Assembly: GCA_051294375.1 (NCBI GenBank)
Contig: CM119265.1
Location: forward strand, 5,324,355-5,388,354
Length of the DNA: 64,000 nucleotides
Source of the DNA: Paraspadella gotoi
Lineage: Eukaryota; Chaetognatha
Reading direction: 5' to 3'
Shown: positions 13,521 to 24,966 of the stretch, one piece after another
Layout of the letters: the number at the start of each line of letters is the position of its first letter
Numbering within the stretch: the first letter of the stretch is position 1
Notes under the pieces: model-generated
Seen by the model: the letters and a program-made list of their open reading frames with translations, nothing else
Database searches by the model: none
What the model was told of the DNA's origin: nothing
Program-made: the position numbers and the translations under genes

Positions 13521-14203
13521 TCCCGCCTTTCCTTTTTCTACCCTCCTTTCCCTTCAGGCAAAAAAGCTTCTCTACTTTCTCCTTCCCTCTTCGCTCTTAG
13601 TGAAGGCGACATGGGAAGCGTTTAAGCGGAAGAATATGTCTCTGACAAAACAAAAGAGAGAAACCAAAGGGAAACATCTGCCTCGAAATCTCGAGAAACT
13701 TTTTTTTTTTTATTCTTTTTTTTTTTTAGTTCATTTCTTTCCGTTTTGCCGTCTGAGCGAGTTTTACCCAAAGGCAAACATTTGGGATCCATCCATGTAC
13801 ATTCTTTTATTTTCTTTTTAACTGAGCATCATCTCGAATCAAAGCTTTGACGTCAAAGTTTGTCATCCGAGTCTAGATCTTTTCACTTCTGATACATTTG
13901 TATTTATTTTGATCCCAAATTTTGATTAACAAACACACTAAAGGACCAAATTTGAACCAAAGGCAAAGAAAAAAAGAAAATAGAGGAAAAGAAAAATGGA
14001 AACAATGATGAGGGGAGGAAAAAAAAGGAATGGCGACGCCGGGGCTGAATCCGCTCGGGGTCAACGAAAAAGGAATAAGGAAAAAAAAAAGGAAAAAGAA
14101 AAAAAAAAACGGAATAAAAATAATGGATTCGCAAATAAACGATATCTGAAGAGTCGGAAAGACTGAATAGGTTTGGGAGGAAAGACGAGGAAAGTTGAGA
14201 TTG

Positions 14204-14228
14204 AGAGATTGAGAGAGAGAAAGAGAAG

Positions 14229-14270
<42 letters not shown>
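14204..14270. repeat. (GA)n tract
   Basis: GA repeat about 480 bp downstream of the SLC1 stop codon. Confidence 0.97.
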
Positions 14271-14274
<4 letters not shown>

Positions 14275-14753
14275 GTTATAAACGTCATCATAGTTACTTC
14301 TTTTCATTTCTATTTCTGTTCTTGTGAAACTATAATACTACTACTAGAATCGTGTCTTTGAAATAGTCATATTAAACGTCCTTCGTTATAAAAGATGTTT
14401 ACAAATTGTCATTGTTATTTCCATCTTTCTGACTACAAAAAATTCGTCTCCGATTCAACCCAATGTTCCGGTATTGCACCAGTATGTTTCAAATTTTTAT
14501 AAAAGACCTTTTTACCGACTTTACGTTTCCATCCTTTTTTTTTTTTTGCGTCATCTCCCAAGACACTATAACATAAAAACCATAATAAAACGATAACACA
14601 ATCGATGACACAAAATTAAAAACTTTCAAAAACAAAGGAGTTTTCCCCTAATGTATCATTGTGGTGTGAACAAGAAGAAGAATTCTTACTTTTCAACCAC
14701 CAATCTAGCTTTTAAATACTAGAAAAAAAAAAAAAAAAAACCCACGGGAATGA

Positions 14754-17700
14754 TTATTGAAACGTAAAATTAGTTTCCGTGGCGCAATCGGGAATCGGAT
14801 AGAGTTCGGGCAACGTGAGTCGTCGTCTCCTTCCAACGATATCGAACTTGATTGGATGGCAGAAATCCGTCACCCATTTCCCGCGACCCGCGCCGCCTTT
14901 GCCGCCGTCTTTGCCCACGCCGCCGTCGGTTTCGCTCTTCCGTCTCAGACGCTCCGTCTCGATCCGGCGCGCCTCCTCGAAGGCGCAGACGGAGTTGTTC
15001 CGCGCCGGCGGCGTCATTTTTCTCATCGGCGTCGCCGTCGGCTGAGTCACGTTCGACGTCGCCGACGACGCCGTCCCCTCCGGCATGGCGATGACGGTCT
15101 CTGACGTCGGCGAGCGCGTTGGCGGCGCCGGCTGCGGATCTCCGCCCAGAAAGGCGCTGTCTTCGTCGACTTCGCGCGGACGTTCGTCGTCTTTGACATG
15201 TGGATCTCGGCGACAGAGGTGGTCGACGATGGCGGCGCCGATCGTGTCGCCGGAAACGTTGGCTGCCGTGCGGAACCGGTCGAGGAACCAATCGACGGCC
15301 AGAAGGAGGGAGATGTCCTCCACGGGCAGGTTGACCGCGTTGAGGACGATCAGCATGGTCACCATGCCTTCGAGTTTGGAAGTTGGCATTGTACATTGTA
15401 ATAAAAATTCTTTCCAGGAAATGATATTTCGATACTTTTCTCCAGCTTTACTCTTTGTAGTAATATTTATAACAGCATTACAATTACATCATACCTGCTG
15501 TCGGGATCCCGGCGGCGCCAACGGAGGCCAACGTCGCTGTCAAGGAGACGGTGATAATTTGCGGGACGCTCAGTTGGATGTTTCGCATTTGAGCGATGAA
15601 AAGCGCCGCGATTGCCTACCAGGTAAAACGGGTAAATTTTATTACGAAAAAACGCATGTAATTGTAAAATTCTGAGCTAAGATCTATACTTCATAGAGAG
15701 CGGTCCCGTCCATATTTATGGTGGCGCCGATAGGAAGGACGAACTGCGCCACCCGCGGATCGATGCCGCATCCTTCGACGACGCATTCCATCGTCACCGG
15801 GAGCGTTGCCGAGGATGACGACGTCCCGAAAGCCGTTAATAGCGCCTGCGAGGTCTTCCAGATGAATCTGAGGACGTGAAAGGTGAAAAAAAATTGACAG
15901 TTTCTTTTGCAGGGAATTTTTTTTTTAATATTAAACAAACATTTATCAAACGGTATCAAACAGTATAATTGCAGAATATATTGCGACGGTAAAAAAGATT
16001 AGTTAATCCAATATGCTATTGAAATTGCTGTGTCAAAAGGGATGTAGTAAAAACTTGGATATTTTAATATGAAAAAGGTACGGACAATTCGCTGAAATAT
16101 CTAAGAAAAAAACATATACTAAGATAGGGAACTAAATGGTCATTCTGTTTTAAGAATGCTTGTTTAGATCAACAATAATAACGATCAGCTCGTCCTTACA
16201 AACCTGAAAGGATTGCTTCGGGTGAAGAGGAAGAAGAGAAGAGGTAAAGCGATGAGCGCGTGAGTGAAGTGACCCAGAAGAACCGTGAGTATGTAGAAAC
16301 CGAGTTTGTGAAGTAGACGGAGGAATTGACCCGACTGAAGGATCTGACCGCATATGAGGAAAGCGATTCCTGGCCGTTTGGACAGACGGACCGACCGTGT
16401 CTTACAAGTGTCAAATTAATATAAACTAAACAATTCACCTATCGGCGAGTAATACATGAATATTTGGACGATATGCATGATGGCGACGTTGAGGCTGCGG
16501 AAGATTTGTATCAAGGGTCTGGCTTCGGGTCCAACGCGACCCAACACTCCTCCAAGCAGCACCGAGAACACCACGAGTCCGAGGATGTTGCTCCCGGCCG
16601 CCACGGTTCCAGAGGGCACCTCCGCTGGTTTTTTTAGAATTAAAGAAAAAAAATGTTGGATTAGTTTAATATTAAAATATTTATTTCCCTGGAATCATTA
16701 TTCTTGTATATATTTCTATCGATCTCAGGTTTTTAAGCAATTTTTTTACCATATAATGCCATGATAAGATATGATAATTAATTAATGAACATTAAAGTTT
16801 CTATCCTTGCATCACGAATTTATAAAACCCCCCACACAGCTTGTCGCTAATCCCTTTTAATCAGACTAAGTAATCCCCTTAATGATTCTCCAATCCCAAC
16901 GATAATTTTTGCCGGGTCGTCGTTCAAGTTTTCATTCTCTTTTCTAATTCGCAAAATCTTTTTTTTTTACCATTGTTATATAAAGTCGGATTTGGTCTAA
17001 TCCCACGAACAAATAACGTGATTTGAAAGACCACATACGAGGATCCATAGATTTAAAACGAATTTTGAGTTTTTCTCTTTGACAACACATTATAATCTTT
17101 CTTTGTTTCTTATTGGCGGAGACTCACCGATCAACTCTTCGGTGACGTTATTGATGGTGACGTTTAACGTCGTCTTCGACGTCACAGTCTTGTACTTTTG
17201 AAAGGCGGCGGCCACGAGATTGTCGGGTATCATGTTTCTTATCAAGTCGAGAAAATTATCTGAATGATAATGATAATTAGACATCCTTATATCTGGAGTC
17301 GATTTTGATAGCCACTGATATTTTTGGTATTCTGGTGGTCCTATTTCTTTCGCAGCGCCTCAGTGGCTCAGTGCACTAATGCACCATCCCAATGTGCGTC
17401 CCTGGTTCGAGCCCTGAGATTGTCATGTAGAAAGTGGGATGGACCGGGTAACCCGCCTGTAGGCATGGGCCTACTGCCAGATCCAAACTTCTGGACTACA
17501 TGAACATGCTGTCTCGCTGTCGCCACAAGGTGACACAGCTGCGTGTGTGGCGCCCTGTAAAACCAGCCTCTTCAGTAAATTTCTTCTTTAAATTTATATA
17601 CATTTATTTATTCCGTATATAAACGAACTCATTTATCTCAAGTGGAGCCATTGTAACGTTACCTGCGGCGTTAATCTCCAAAGATTCTTGTTTATTTTTG

Positions 17701-19515
17701 TAAGAGACTGATCCTCTTTTTCCAGGTTGAATCATAACCACGCAGACGATTCCTTCGCAATTGAGTGAAAATAAGATAATTCATAACTATGCATAACACG
17801 ACAAAGTTTCGACGTAATATCTGTATTGCAGTTAAAAGAAATGAATCCTCATGTAACAGTAAAAAAAATTTTATGATTTTTTCCTAAACATTAGTTAAGG
17901 TGCGAGGTTTACAACATTAGTTAAGGTGCGAGGTTTACAACATTAGTTAAGGTGCGAGGTTTACAACATTAGTTAAGGTGCGAGGTTTACAACATTCTAC
18001 CGACCCTGAATAGCGGCGAGAATGGTAGTGGTAAAATAATACCCGAGCGCCACCACGCCCATTTTTCCACCGGAAGTGGCGCCCAGGTCGGCGAGTCCGC
18101 ACACAATGGAGGACACTATCAGCGGTAGGATGATCATGTTGAGGGCGCGGAGAAAGATCTCCCCTGATGATGTGAACGGATATCATTATGGAAACGAATG
18201 ATTAGAGTATCTAGAAATAAGAGAACAATCTTTATAAAAACTACTTATGTATATTTTAGTAATGTGTTCACATTTCAATTTTATATTTGTTGTGTCTTCG
18301 TAGCTCACCGGGAAATTTGACGTACTTGACTTCTCTGGGTGTTAGTGGCGGCGCGAATTGGAGGACGAGGAGGGCGACCACTATTCCCGCCACAACGCCC
18401 CCCATCGTCAACAATAAAAGGGCATTGGCGCGGCAAATCGTGGAAGTCTCGATTGTCATGTAGCGAAAAATAATATTTAAATTTAAATTAAAAAAAAAAA
18501 ACAACTTTATCTTTTAGGAAAATGCTATATGGACATCACGAAGTAGAATAATATTAATATTTTAAAATTATTTTAGTAGCACTATCGATACTTACAGTAG
18601 GGACCAACTCCAGAGATAATATAAAATTTCGACTATTAGCAAAGTATTTTTAGTTGTCTTGACTAAATATTTAAGCAATCATTTTTTAAAAAAATTTACA
18701 TTATACGTCTTGATTAATACATTAAAAATTACTTGTCTTTTTTTACATTATAAAATTTTTTTTTTGAAATCTTAAAATTTTTTGATGGATTCTGATAGAG
18801 CATAAAAAGTTAAACAAGAAATATAATTACAGCTTTTAAAAATTGTTACGTTTTCTATGTGAAAATATAAAAAAAACTGATAAAATCATCGAAAGATGAT
18901 GATGATGATGATTTTTTATGGTTTTTCTTATTTTTGACGCACTTATCGTAAAAATATTTAAAAAAGAATTATACTTTGTGTAGACAACTTTTTATGAGCT
19001 ATCTGAATCTGGTCTTAAAACTTTAAAATTATCAAAAAAAATTTTGGCCTTACCTATTTATAAATAAATATTTAAAAAATAATTATTTGGGTATAGAGCC
19101 ACAAAAAAAATGTTTTGTCCATTGAAAGTATACTTCAAAATGTATAAATTTTCGTTTGAGCATGTAATCATTCAAAATTTTTGACTCACCCCATTGAGTG
19201 GGGCTACCCCTACTTACAGTTGTTTTTATTTATTAGTTTTAATTTTTTATTTATTCATTGAAATTAACTATTTTTCCAAAATGATGTCGCTCAACAAAAC
19301 TGCCTTAATTCCCATAAGAAAATTAAAAACACTTTTTTATATTTCATTCTCAATAAGTGATTATAATCAATTAAAATGATAATGAAGAAACTTACCTTTT
19401 TCACGACGACTCGCCATCTTTTTTCCGGTTGGTCTAAATTACCTTGAGAAACTTGGCTGGTAAAATAATCTTCGTTTTCAGGAGATTCGTTTTTAAATCC
19501 TTCCCACAATGACAT
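14754..19515 (-). CDS. SLC1-family excitatory amino acid transporter (EAAT-like), complete, 10 exons
   Basis: This gene encodes a plasma-membrane Na+-coupled glutamate/aspartate symporter of 634 residues. Coding exons run 19515-19396, 18447-18309, 18163-18005, 17752-17663, 17259-17128, 16624-16439, 16369-16204, 15867-15690, 15615-15495 and 15367-14754. All introns are GT-AG, phases match at every joint, and the total is 1905 nt ending in TAA. Visible hallmarks are the [17 protein letters not shown] segment (about 85-101), two N-glycosylation sequons in the TM3-TM4 loop (NVT, exon 5), the HP1 SSSS motif (347-350), NMDGT in TM7 (382-386), the HP2 loop AAGIPTAG (424-431) and TM8 [12 protein letters not shown]. 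Asp460 and Arg463 correspond to the EAAT residues that bind the substrate amino group and side-chain carboxylate, so an acidic substrate is inferred rather than the neutral substrates of ASCTs. The chosen ATG has an in-frame TAA three codons upstream in genomic DNA, though a spliced upstream exon cannot be excluded. The tail after TM8 is long (about 150 residues), polar and apparently disordered. Which EAAT subtype it matches is undetermined. Confidence 0.96.
17353..17590 (+). mobile_element. tRNA-derived SINE-like element in SLC1 intron 4
   Basis: The head carries an A-box-like TGGCTCAGTGC (17364-17374) and a B-box GGTTCGAGCCC (17404-17414), 30 bp apart as in a tRNA gene, but the arms do not fold into an intact tRNA. 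A GC-richer unrelated body follows to about 17580 and the segment ends in AT-rich DNA. It sits between SLC1 exons 4 and 5, antisense to the gene. Further copies would be needed to define the ends. Confidence 0.6.
17889..17992. repeat. 4 x 26 bp perfect tandem repeat in SLC1 intron 3
   Basis: Four identical 26 bp units lie 12 bp inside the donor end of the 252 bp intron between SLC1 exons 3 and 4, and fill about 40 percent of it. Read on the transcribed strand each unit carries CTTAACTAATG, which resembles a branch-point sequence, and TTGTAAAC. The perfect identity suggests recent expansion and probable length variation between individuals. Confidence 0.95.
18598..19211. mobile_element. hAT-like non-autonomous DNA element in SLC1 intron 1 (copy 2)
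   Basis: This 614 bp AT-rich segment is flanked by the 8-bp direct repeat ACTTACAG (18590-18597 and 19212-19219). Its left end reads TAGGGACCAACTC and its right end, reversed, AGGGGTAGCCCCACTC, giving imperfect terminal inverted repeats. Most of it is homologous to 10.91-11.38 kb, including a short (GAT)n stretch and the right-end hairpin CCCCATTGAGTGGGG. An 8-bp target duplication with TAGGG-type ends is typical of hAT elements. There is no transposase frame. It lies in the intron between SLC1 exons 1 and 2. Confidence 0.75.
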
Positions 19516-19519
19516 GTTC

Positions 19520-20660
19520 CCTTATTTTTTAATTTAAATCAGAATTTAACATTATTAATTTATAATAACATGCTACAAAACTATATTTTTTAAATATCAG
19601 ACAATTCAAAAAGGATCACAAGTGAAATATTTTTTCGTCCCGTAGTACAGACCGGCAAATGATTTTTTTCTCGGGTTTTGATCCCCTGAAATGAGCGAAT
19701 CAGCGAATAGAAAAAAAAGTAGCTATGCATAAAAAAGAAAAACAAAAAGAAATCTTGAATAAATATAATGGGATAAAAACAGGTTTTCATGACGTACAGA
19801 ATTAATTTTGGACAAAAATTTGTCAAGTCATGCGGTTTTACATCACTAGTTGTCTTAACTCAAATGCTGGAAAAATCACAAATCACTTTCGTTTAATTTT
19901 AAAGGTTAAAAAATAAAAGACTTTGAATTTTGAAATGTATTTTTTTTTTACGGATAATGTAAAGTTTTTTAATTGATAAATAGTAACGATCAATCAATTT
20001 CAATTCACTCTGGTAAATAAAGACAAATATTACACTTCAAGCTATTCAAATTTCATTTCTATAGAACGGGAAAAAAAATGCCGGTACCGAACGATCGTTT
20101 AATCCTTTTACTTTCCCCCAAATTGTAAACGTGTCAATTCCAGCGACTCTGACATAACAAAGCAAACAGCAAATTAGAAGGTCGTTGTCTCTTGTCATCG
20201 CGACGACTGTAAACTAATAGGGGTAAGATTAGTTCTGTTCATTATTTCTTAGCAAAAATATCTACGTCTTTTTTCCTACTTTTACGTAAATTCCTAATTC
20301 CCATGTGTGGTCACTACAGGACCAAAGCGATATGGCTCTCAACCCGGGCATCACACATGTCTCCCCGTTGCCACAATATCTTCAATCACTCTATCGCAAT
20401 GATGCACAATTGCACACATTGTTCTGCTTCAGAACCAAATTTTCATGTTGCGTCAATAACGACTTTTTTTTCTATGAAAAATTGCAAGATTACTTGTTTT
20501 ACTAAATTTCATATTAAAATTTTAAAATAAATTTAGGAATTTAATAAATTTTTAAAAAATTTAAATTTATATTAAAATTTTAAAATAAATGTAAGAATTT
20601 AATAAATTTGACTATATATTATATTTGATTATATTCTTTATTTAGAGTATGTTCTTTTAT
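19520..20660. other. SLC1 upstream region, no clear promoter
   Basis: AT-rich DNA upstream of the SLC1 start codon. No TATA box or CpG patch stands out, which fits a 5' non-coding exon further upstream. Confidence 0.45.
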
Positions 20661-21016
20661 AATGTCATGGGGAGAGGGACGTTGCCTTCTGGAAATAGAA
20701 GGAGCATCTATACAACACAAAGTTAAAAGTTACTTTCTGCCCTATCTGAAAGAGAGAGAAGTGACAGGACTGTTTCATCACTTCATCACCTCCTGCAATG
20801 GAATAAGCGGTACAACTCTACATCCCAACATTTCGTTACGGGTTTCCCCGCTTCGTCGACCAAGACGGTTCTCGTATCATCACGTCAAGAGATACCAAGG
20901 AGGCGTTATACTTATACTTATAGATATAGGTCTTTTGCTGCTGCGAAGCTACGATTTGTGTCCTGATTTTTTTTCCCTCCACCCCGACGTCGCTGGGTCG
21001 GCTGAGTGCGGTGGAA

Positions 21017-21056
21017 ACGGCGGCGGCGGCGGCGGCGGCGGCAGCGGCGGCAGGTG
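21017..21056. repeat. (CGG)n trinucleotide tract
   Basis: About 12 CGG/CGC units with one CAG interruption, in a local GC-rich patch. It would read poly-Gly or poly-Ala, but no gene structure supports coding. Confidence 0.85.
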
Positions 21057-21229
21057 CCCGCTTTAACCGGTGAAAGGTGAGTTCCCGGCCTCGCGTTGCC
21101 ATGGAGAAATGCTGACGCAACATCATCCACGCCCGGTAAAAAGAAAAAAAAAGGACGGAAGAGGGAACTAGAAGACAAAAGATAAAAAAAAACAGAAAAA
21201 AAAAGGAAACTGTGAACAAGATTTTAATA

Positions 21230-21409
21230 GAAAGAAAGAAAGAAAAAAAGAAAAAAAGAAAGAAAGAAAGAAAGAACGAAAGAACGAAAGAACGAAAGAA
21301 AGAAAGAACGAACGAAAGAACGAACGAACGAACGAACGAACGAACGAACGAACGAACGAACGAACGAACGAACGAACGAACGAACGAACGAACGAACGAA
21401 CGAACGAAC
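21230..21409. repeat. (GAAA)n merging into (GAAC)n
   Basis: A GAAA array passes through mixed units into about 25 nearly pure GAAC units, which suggests that the GAAC form arose within the GAAA array and spread. Confidence 0.97.
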
Positions 21410-21971
21410 TGGAAAATATGAAATTAAAAAGAATCCTCGAAGGTAAGAGATGTCACACCTGGTGTTTCATTGATGGGCCCATTGCTAATATGTTCAGGTG
21501 GGAATTTGCGGTTTTCTACGAGGTCTCGTTTATTTCAACTGAAGTCGTTATGGCGTGAGCATTGCAGTAAACTGCTTTAATCAATTTCTATTCTGTTTTC
21601 TACTTCGATGAAGTTTCTTTATAAAGTGGAGATTTCTTACTTATCATGCTCCTTTATGGTATTTTAAAAGTTAAAAAATACCTGGTTGTAAGTTGTAACG
21701 CGACTATTTTGTTTTGTATTTTCCGCTTGTAATCATCAAGTGATTCGGTAGTACTGCGTGGGCTGCTTAAGAGTTACTTTCATTTTTTCTGAGTATTTTA
21801 CACACATTCCTGTCATTCTCGCTTTATTATTAAAAGTCTTTAAACCCAGCTATTAGCCTCCCTTCCTTTCGGAATTCAGTTTGAAATAAAAAAGATTTAA
21901 TGAATGTCATGAACCCAGTTTTGCGGTTCAATGTCGCTCCCAAATATAATTACGGAGCGGATCCCGTTTCG

Positions 21972-22000
21972 TTTTTTTTTTTTTTTTTTTTTTTTTTTTT
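21972..22000. repeat. poly(T) run of 29
   Basis: An uninterrupted T-run lies between a G at 21971 and ggcgcgcg. It could be the A-tail of a minus-strand retroposon, but no body was recognised on its right. Confidence 0.9.
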
Positions 22001-23180
22001 GGCGCGCGTTTTTATTTCTTGACGATTATCGCCAACTGATCTCCGATAAAATCGTAATATATGAAAATAAACAAATTAAATTTTGCCTGGATCGTAATGG
22101 TTTTTAGATGCTCTTTTAAATTCAAAACGCAAAAAGCTTGGAATTTATTTTCTAAACAATGAAAACTATTACGTTTAAAAGTCGTTCGAGTAAATCTTGG
22201 TATGAAAAATATTTTTTTTAGTACACTTCGGCGCAAAATAAAGTAGCCACTTTTAGCTTTAAATACTCCACTATTTCTTTTTTAATTAAAAAAAAAATAT
22301 ATGAAAAGTATAGCTCTTTTAAAAAGCTATCGATTGGTGCAAAAAAAAATTGAATTGGTTCAGGAAACACTTTAAAGTCACTCTCAAAACGCAATTGGTA
22401 AAAAGTTATTTCCAAAGGTTAGAGTTGATAATACAACAGGGCGAACTTTAAACTTGGTACGAAAGTGAAAACCTATTTTAGTTTTTCGAAGGGAACTGTA
22501 ATAATGTTAATCAAATGATGATCAAATTGTTTTAAAAATAATTTTCTGTAATACGAATTATGAAATCAATAAAACGTTACAATGATATAAGTGGACAACT
22601 TTGTCGTCGTCATCTTTCACGAGACGTTATTGTTTCAACTCTTATTTGAAGTATCAAAGTTTCTATTCCTGGCAGAAGAAATTTTAAAAAAAAAGTTTTA
22701 GAAGAACAAAAGTTGAGGATGAGGGCGGAAAGAACCGAGGAAAGAGAGAGGCGGTCTCTGCTGTGAGTCAAGAGCGAGAGAAAGAAAGAGGAAACGTTTT
22801 CTTTCTAAATAAAAAAAACCACAAATTCAGGAACAGATGGCATCGATTTTTCACATTCATAAAGGCCGGTCGAGTGATTGTAAAAACGATAAAATCGGAT
22901 ACCGTTAATCACAACTGGTGCGTGAAGCTTTTCTATCATTACGTCAGAGACTCTTCGTGAAAGATTATGGAGATAATCTGTAGGGGTTCACGCCTAAGCG
23001 ACGATCAATAACGAAAAACTAGCGAGTTCAGAATCGGCTGCGTTGTGAGGGAATATAAGGGGAAGAGCGACAAAAGAAAGAGAGAAAGATAGAGAGAGAG
23101 AAAGAGAGAAAGAGGGAGAGAAATTATACGTCAAATACTTCATCTTAAGATTCTTGTCCTCTGATGGAATAATCTCACAC

Positions 23181-23340
23181 TGTATGACGAGGTTCCATTT
23201 TGGCTCCAGTCATCGGTCTCGTCGCCACCGCCCAAACCGCCTCCACCATCCTCGGAATTACCGCCACCACCACTGCCACCACTGCCACCACTGCCGCCTG
23301 GGACGATAAGGGATGGGACCGCCTGACGTCTGCCCGACAT
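23181..23340 (-). CDS. candidate first coding exon, glycine-rich
   Basis: An ATG at 23340-23338 (context AAAATGT) opens a 53-codon stretch beginning MSGRRQAVPSLIVPGG, followed by Gly/Ser repeats and an acidic segment ending DDWSQNGTSSY. Possible donors are GTGTGAG at 23180 or the better-looking GTGAGA at 23178. The composition looks coding and the stretch would end cleanly in an intron. No partner exon is identified. Splicing the first donor to a weak AG just ahead of the SLC1 start codon at 19.52 kb would join in frame, making this a possible alternative N-terminus of that gene. The better donor would not be in frame. It may also belong to another gene or be non-coding. Confidence 0.3.
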
Positions 23341-23845
23341 TTTTGGCGCTAATTGCCGACCGAGGGAAATAAAAGAAACCGAGAAAAAAGAATAAAGGAA
23401 AAAAATGGAGGGAAAAATGTGACTGAAAAGAAAGACATAAAGGAGGAAACCCAGAGAGGAAATAGACAGCAAAAAAAAAGATATGAAGGAGCTGTGGATG
23501 AGAATATAACGGATGAGAAGATAGTTATGAATTTTCATAAGGATAAGAGATAAGATAAAAAAAATAAAAAAAATTCTAAAATGAAAAGTAAAGCGTGATA
23601 TATCGATATATTCTTAACGAGCCACAGCGGAAACAATTTCGACTTCAAAAGTTTACCCATACAAACTTACTATGTACGAGGTAGACTCGATGTTCAAACT
23701 GATTAACGATGTCTAATTTCCACTAGAGAATTAGTCAAAGTCCGGAGAATACAAAAGTGAAGCTGCCGGAGGGACACCATAGTTCCCTACTTTTGAACCC
23801 GTCTTTCTTTCCGATTCTGCTACTCACCAGCAAAACAAAAACAAC

Positions 23846-23847
<2 letters not shown>

Positions 23848-23896
<49 letters not shown>
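23848..23896. repeat. (CT)n tract
   Basis: Perfect CT repeat just left of the CpG-rich patch. Confidence 0.97.
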
Positions 23897-23901
<5 letters not shown>

Positions 23902-24234
23902 CCCCTACTTTTCCTGACCCTGGAGTGAAGACGACGGGCCGGCAACCCAAAGCGCCGGGCCACCGGCAGCGCCTTTCGACCAACGGTGCCGATGGTCTTA
24001 AACGCGACGCCGAACCGCGGAACCCTTGGAACGGAGACGGCGCCGACTTTAGAGACGTAGGGCGTTCGCCTGCCGATGAGCGGCGTCTCTAGCGCTGCGG
24101 CGCCAAGAGTAACAGCGCCAGGCGTGACCCGATCCCCGCGCATCCATCATCGACGTCACGCCGTCTCTCTCGTCGAAGATAAATCACGGTCACTGAGAGT
24201 TATGAAAAACGAGAGAGGGCGAGGGCATCCGCGC

Positions 24235-24345
24235 GCGTAAATGTCGGCGCTTGTCGGCGCACGTCGGCGCATGCGCGGTCGCGATCGGGGAACGGGCCTC
24301 GGAAGAGTCCGAGGACTACGGTCAACATTGGGCGGTCTGGGTTGA
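24235..24345. promoter_or_regulatory. CpG-rich patch with NRF-1-like palindrome
   Basis: Three GTCGGCGC direct repeats (24243-24270) lead into the palindrome GCGCATGCGC (24267-24276), the core of the NRF-1 binding site. The surroundings from about 23.93 kb are CpG-dense and GC-rich, unlike the AT-rich neighbourhood. This is promoter-like. The minus strand here also has a frame (24143-23895) with codon-like composition, and the Gly-rich candidate exon lies about 0.9 kb further in the minus direction. Confidence 0.4.
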
Positions 24346-24450
24346 GTGGAACGTTGAATAATATTGTGAAATTAAATGCAAGAAGAATCGATTTTGTTTT
24401 CTGCGTGAGTTTTTATCACGACGCCTGAATCTGCAGGCCCCCGATAACAT

Positions 24451-24541
24451 AGTCAAAGTCAAAGTCAAAGTCAAAGTCAGGGACAAGATAGCTTATTTAT
24501 TAAATGAATGGATAATTTTATATTGGTTGTACCAATTTCAT
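24451..24541 (+). repeat. dispersed repeat R1, 3' end fragment with (AAAGTC)n
   Basis: The right ~75 bp of the R1 unit are preceded by about four copies of a 6-bp AAAGTC repeat that appears to have grown out of the R1 motif CCAAAGTCAGGG. A full-length R1 copy follows 13 bp downstream in the same orientation. Confidence 0.8.
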
Positions 24542-24554
24542 AAAATTCAGCTCC

Positions 24555-24867
24555 TTGTATTTTGATGCTAGTGCGGAGTACAATATAGTATTCCCCGATC
24601 TAATACTTAAGGGAGTGGTCTTTTCATACAATTGAAACATTCTTTGAAATATTATACCACTTCATTGATAGGGAAGCCAGGTTCACTGGGAGTGAATAAA
24701 TAAGACTGTGAGAGAGTCTTGATTGAAAGCTTGCAGAAACCTGCTATGTTATTATCTTGTAAGTGTGATGGAGGCCTTAAACCACCAAAGCCTGTCCAAA
24801 GTCAGGGACAAGATAGCTTATTTATTAATGAATGGATAATTTTTATATTGGTTGTACCAATTTCATA
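24555..24867 (+). repeat. dispersed repeat R1, full-length copy
   Basis: This is about 313 bp from TTGTATTTTGATGCTAGTG to the constant end TTGGTTGTACCAATTTCAT, roughly 95 percent identical to the copy at 31.5 kb. It has no coding potential. Confidence 0.85.
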
Positions 24868-24966
24868 TAACTTAAAATGTTTGATTGTTGCATTAGAAAT
24901 AAAAAAAAATATTGGAATTTCTGCGGTTTAATTGTGCCTATCTGCAAATATCGCGCCCCTCATATT

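Noticed and set aside
14757-15675. Plus-strand Arg- and Ser-rich frames opposite the last SLC1 exon
   Set aside because: They are antisense shadows of a GC-rich exon whose minus frame encodes recognisable transporter sequence.
17881-17992. Short direct repeats as a CRISPR-like array
   Set aside because: The units are contiguous with no spacers and lie in an intron of a eukaryotic gene.
20662-21219. Frames across the (CGG)n tract as Gly- or Ala-rich proteins
   Set aside because: The open frames depend on the trinucleotide repeat and the flanks show no coding signal.
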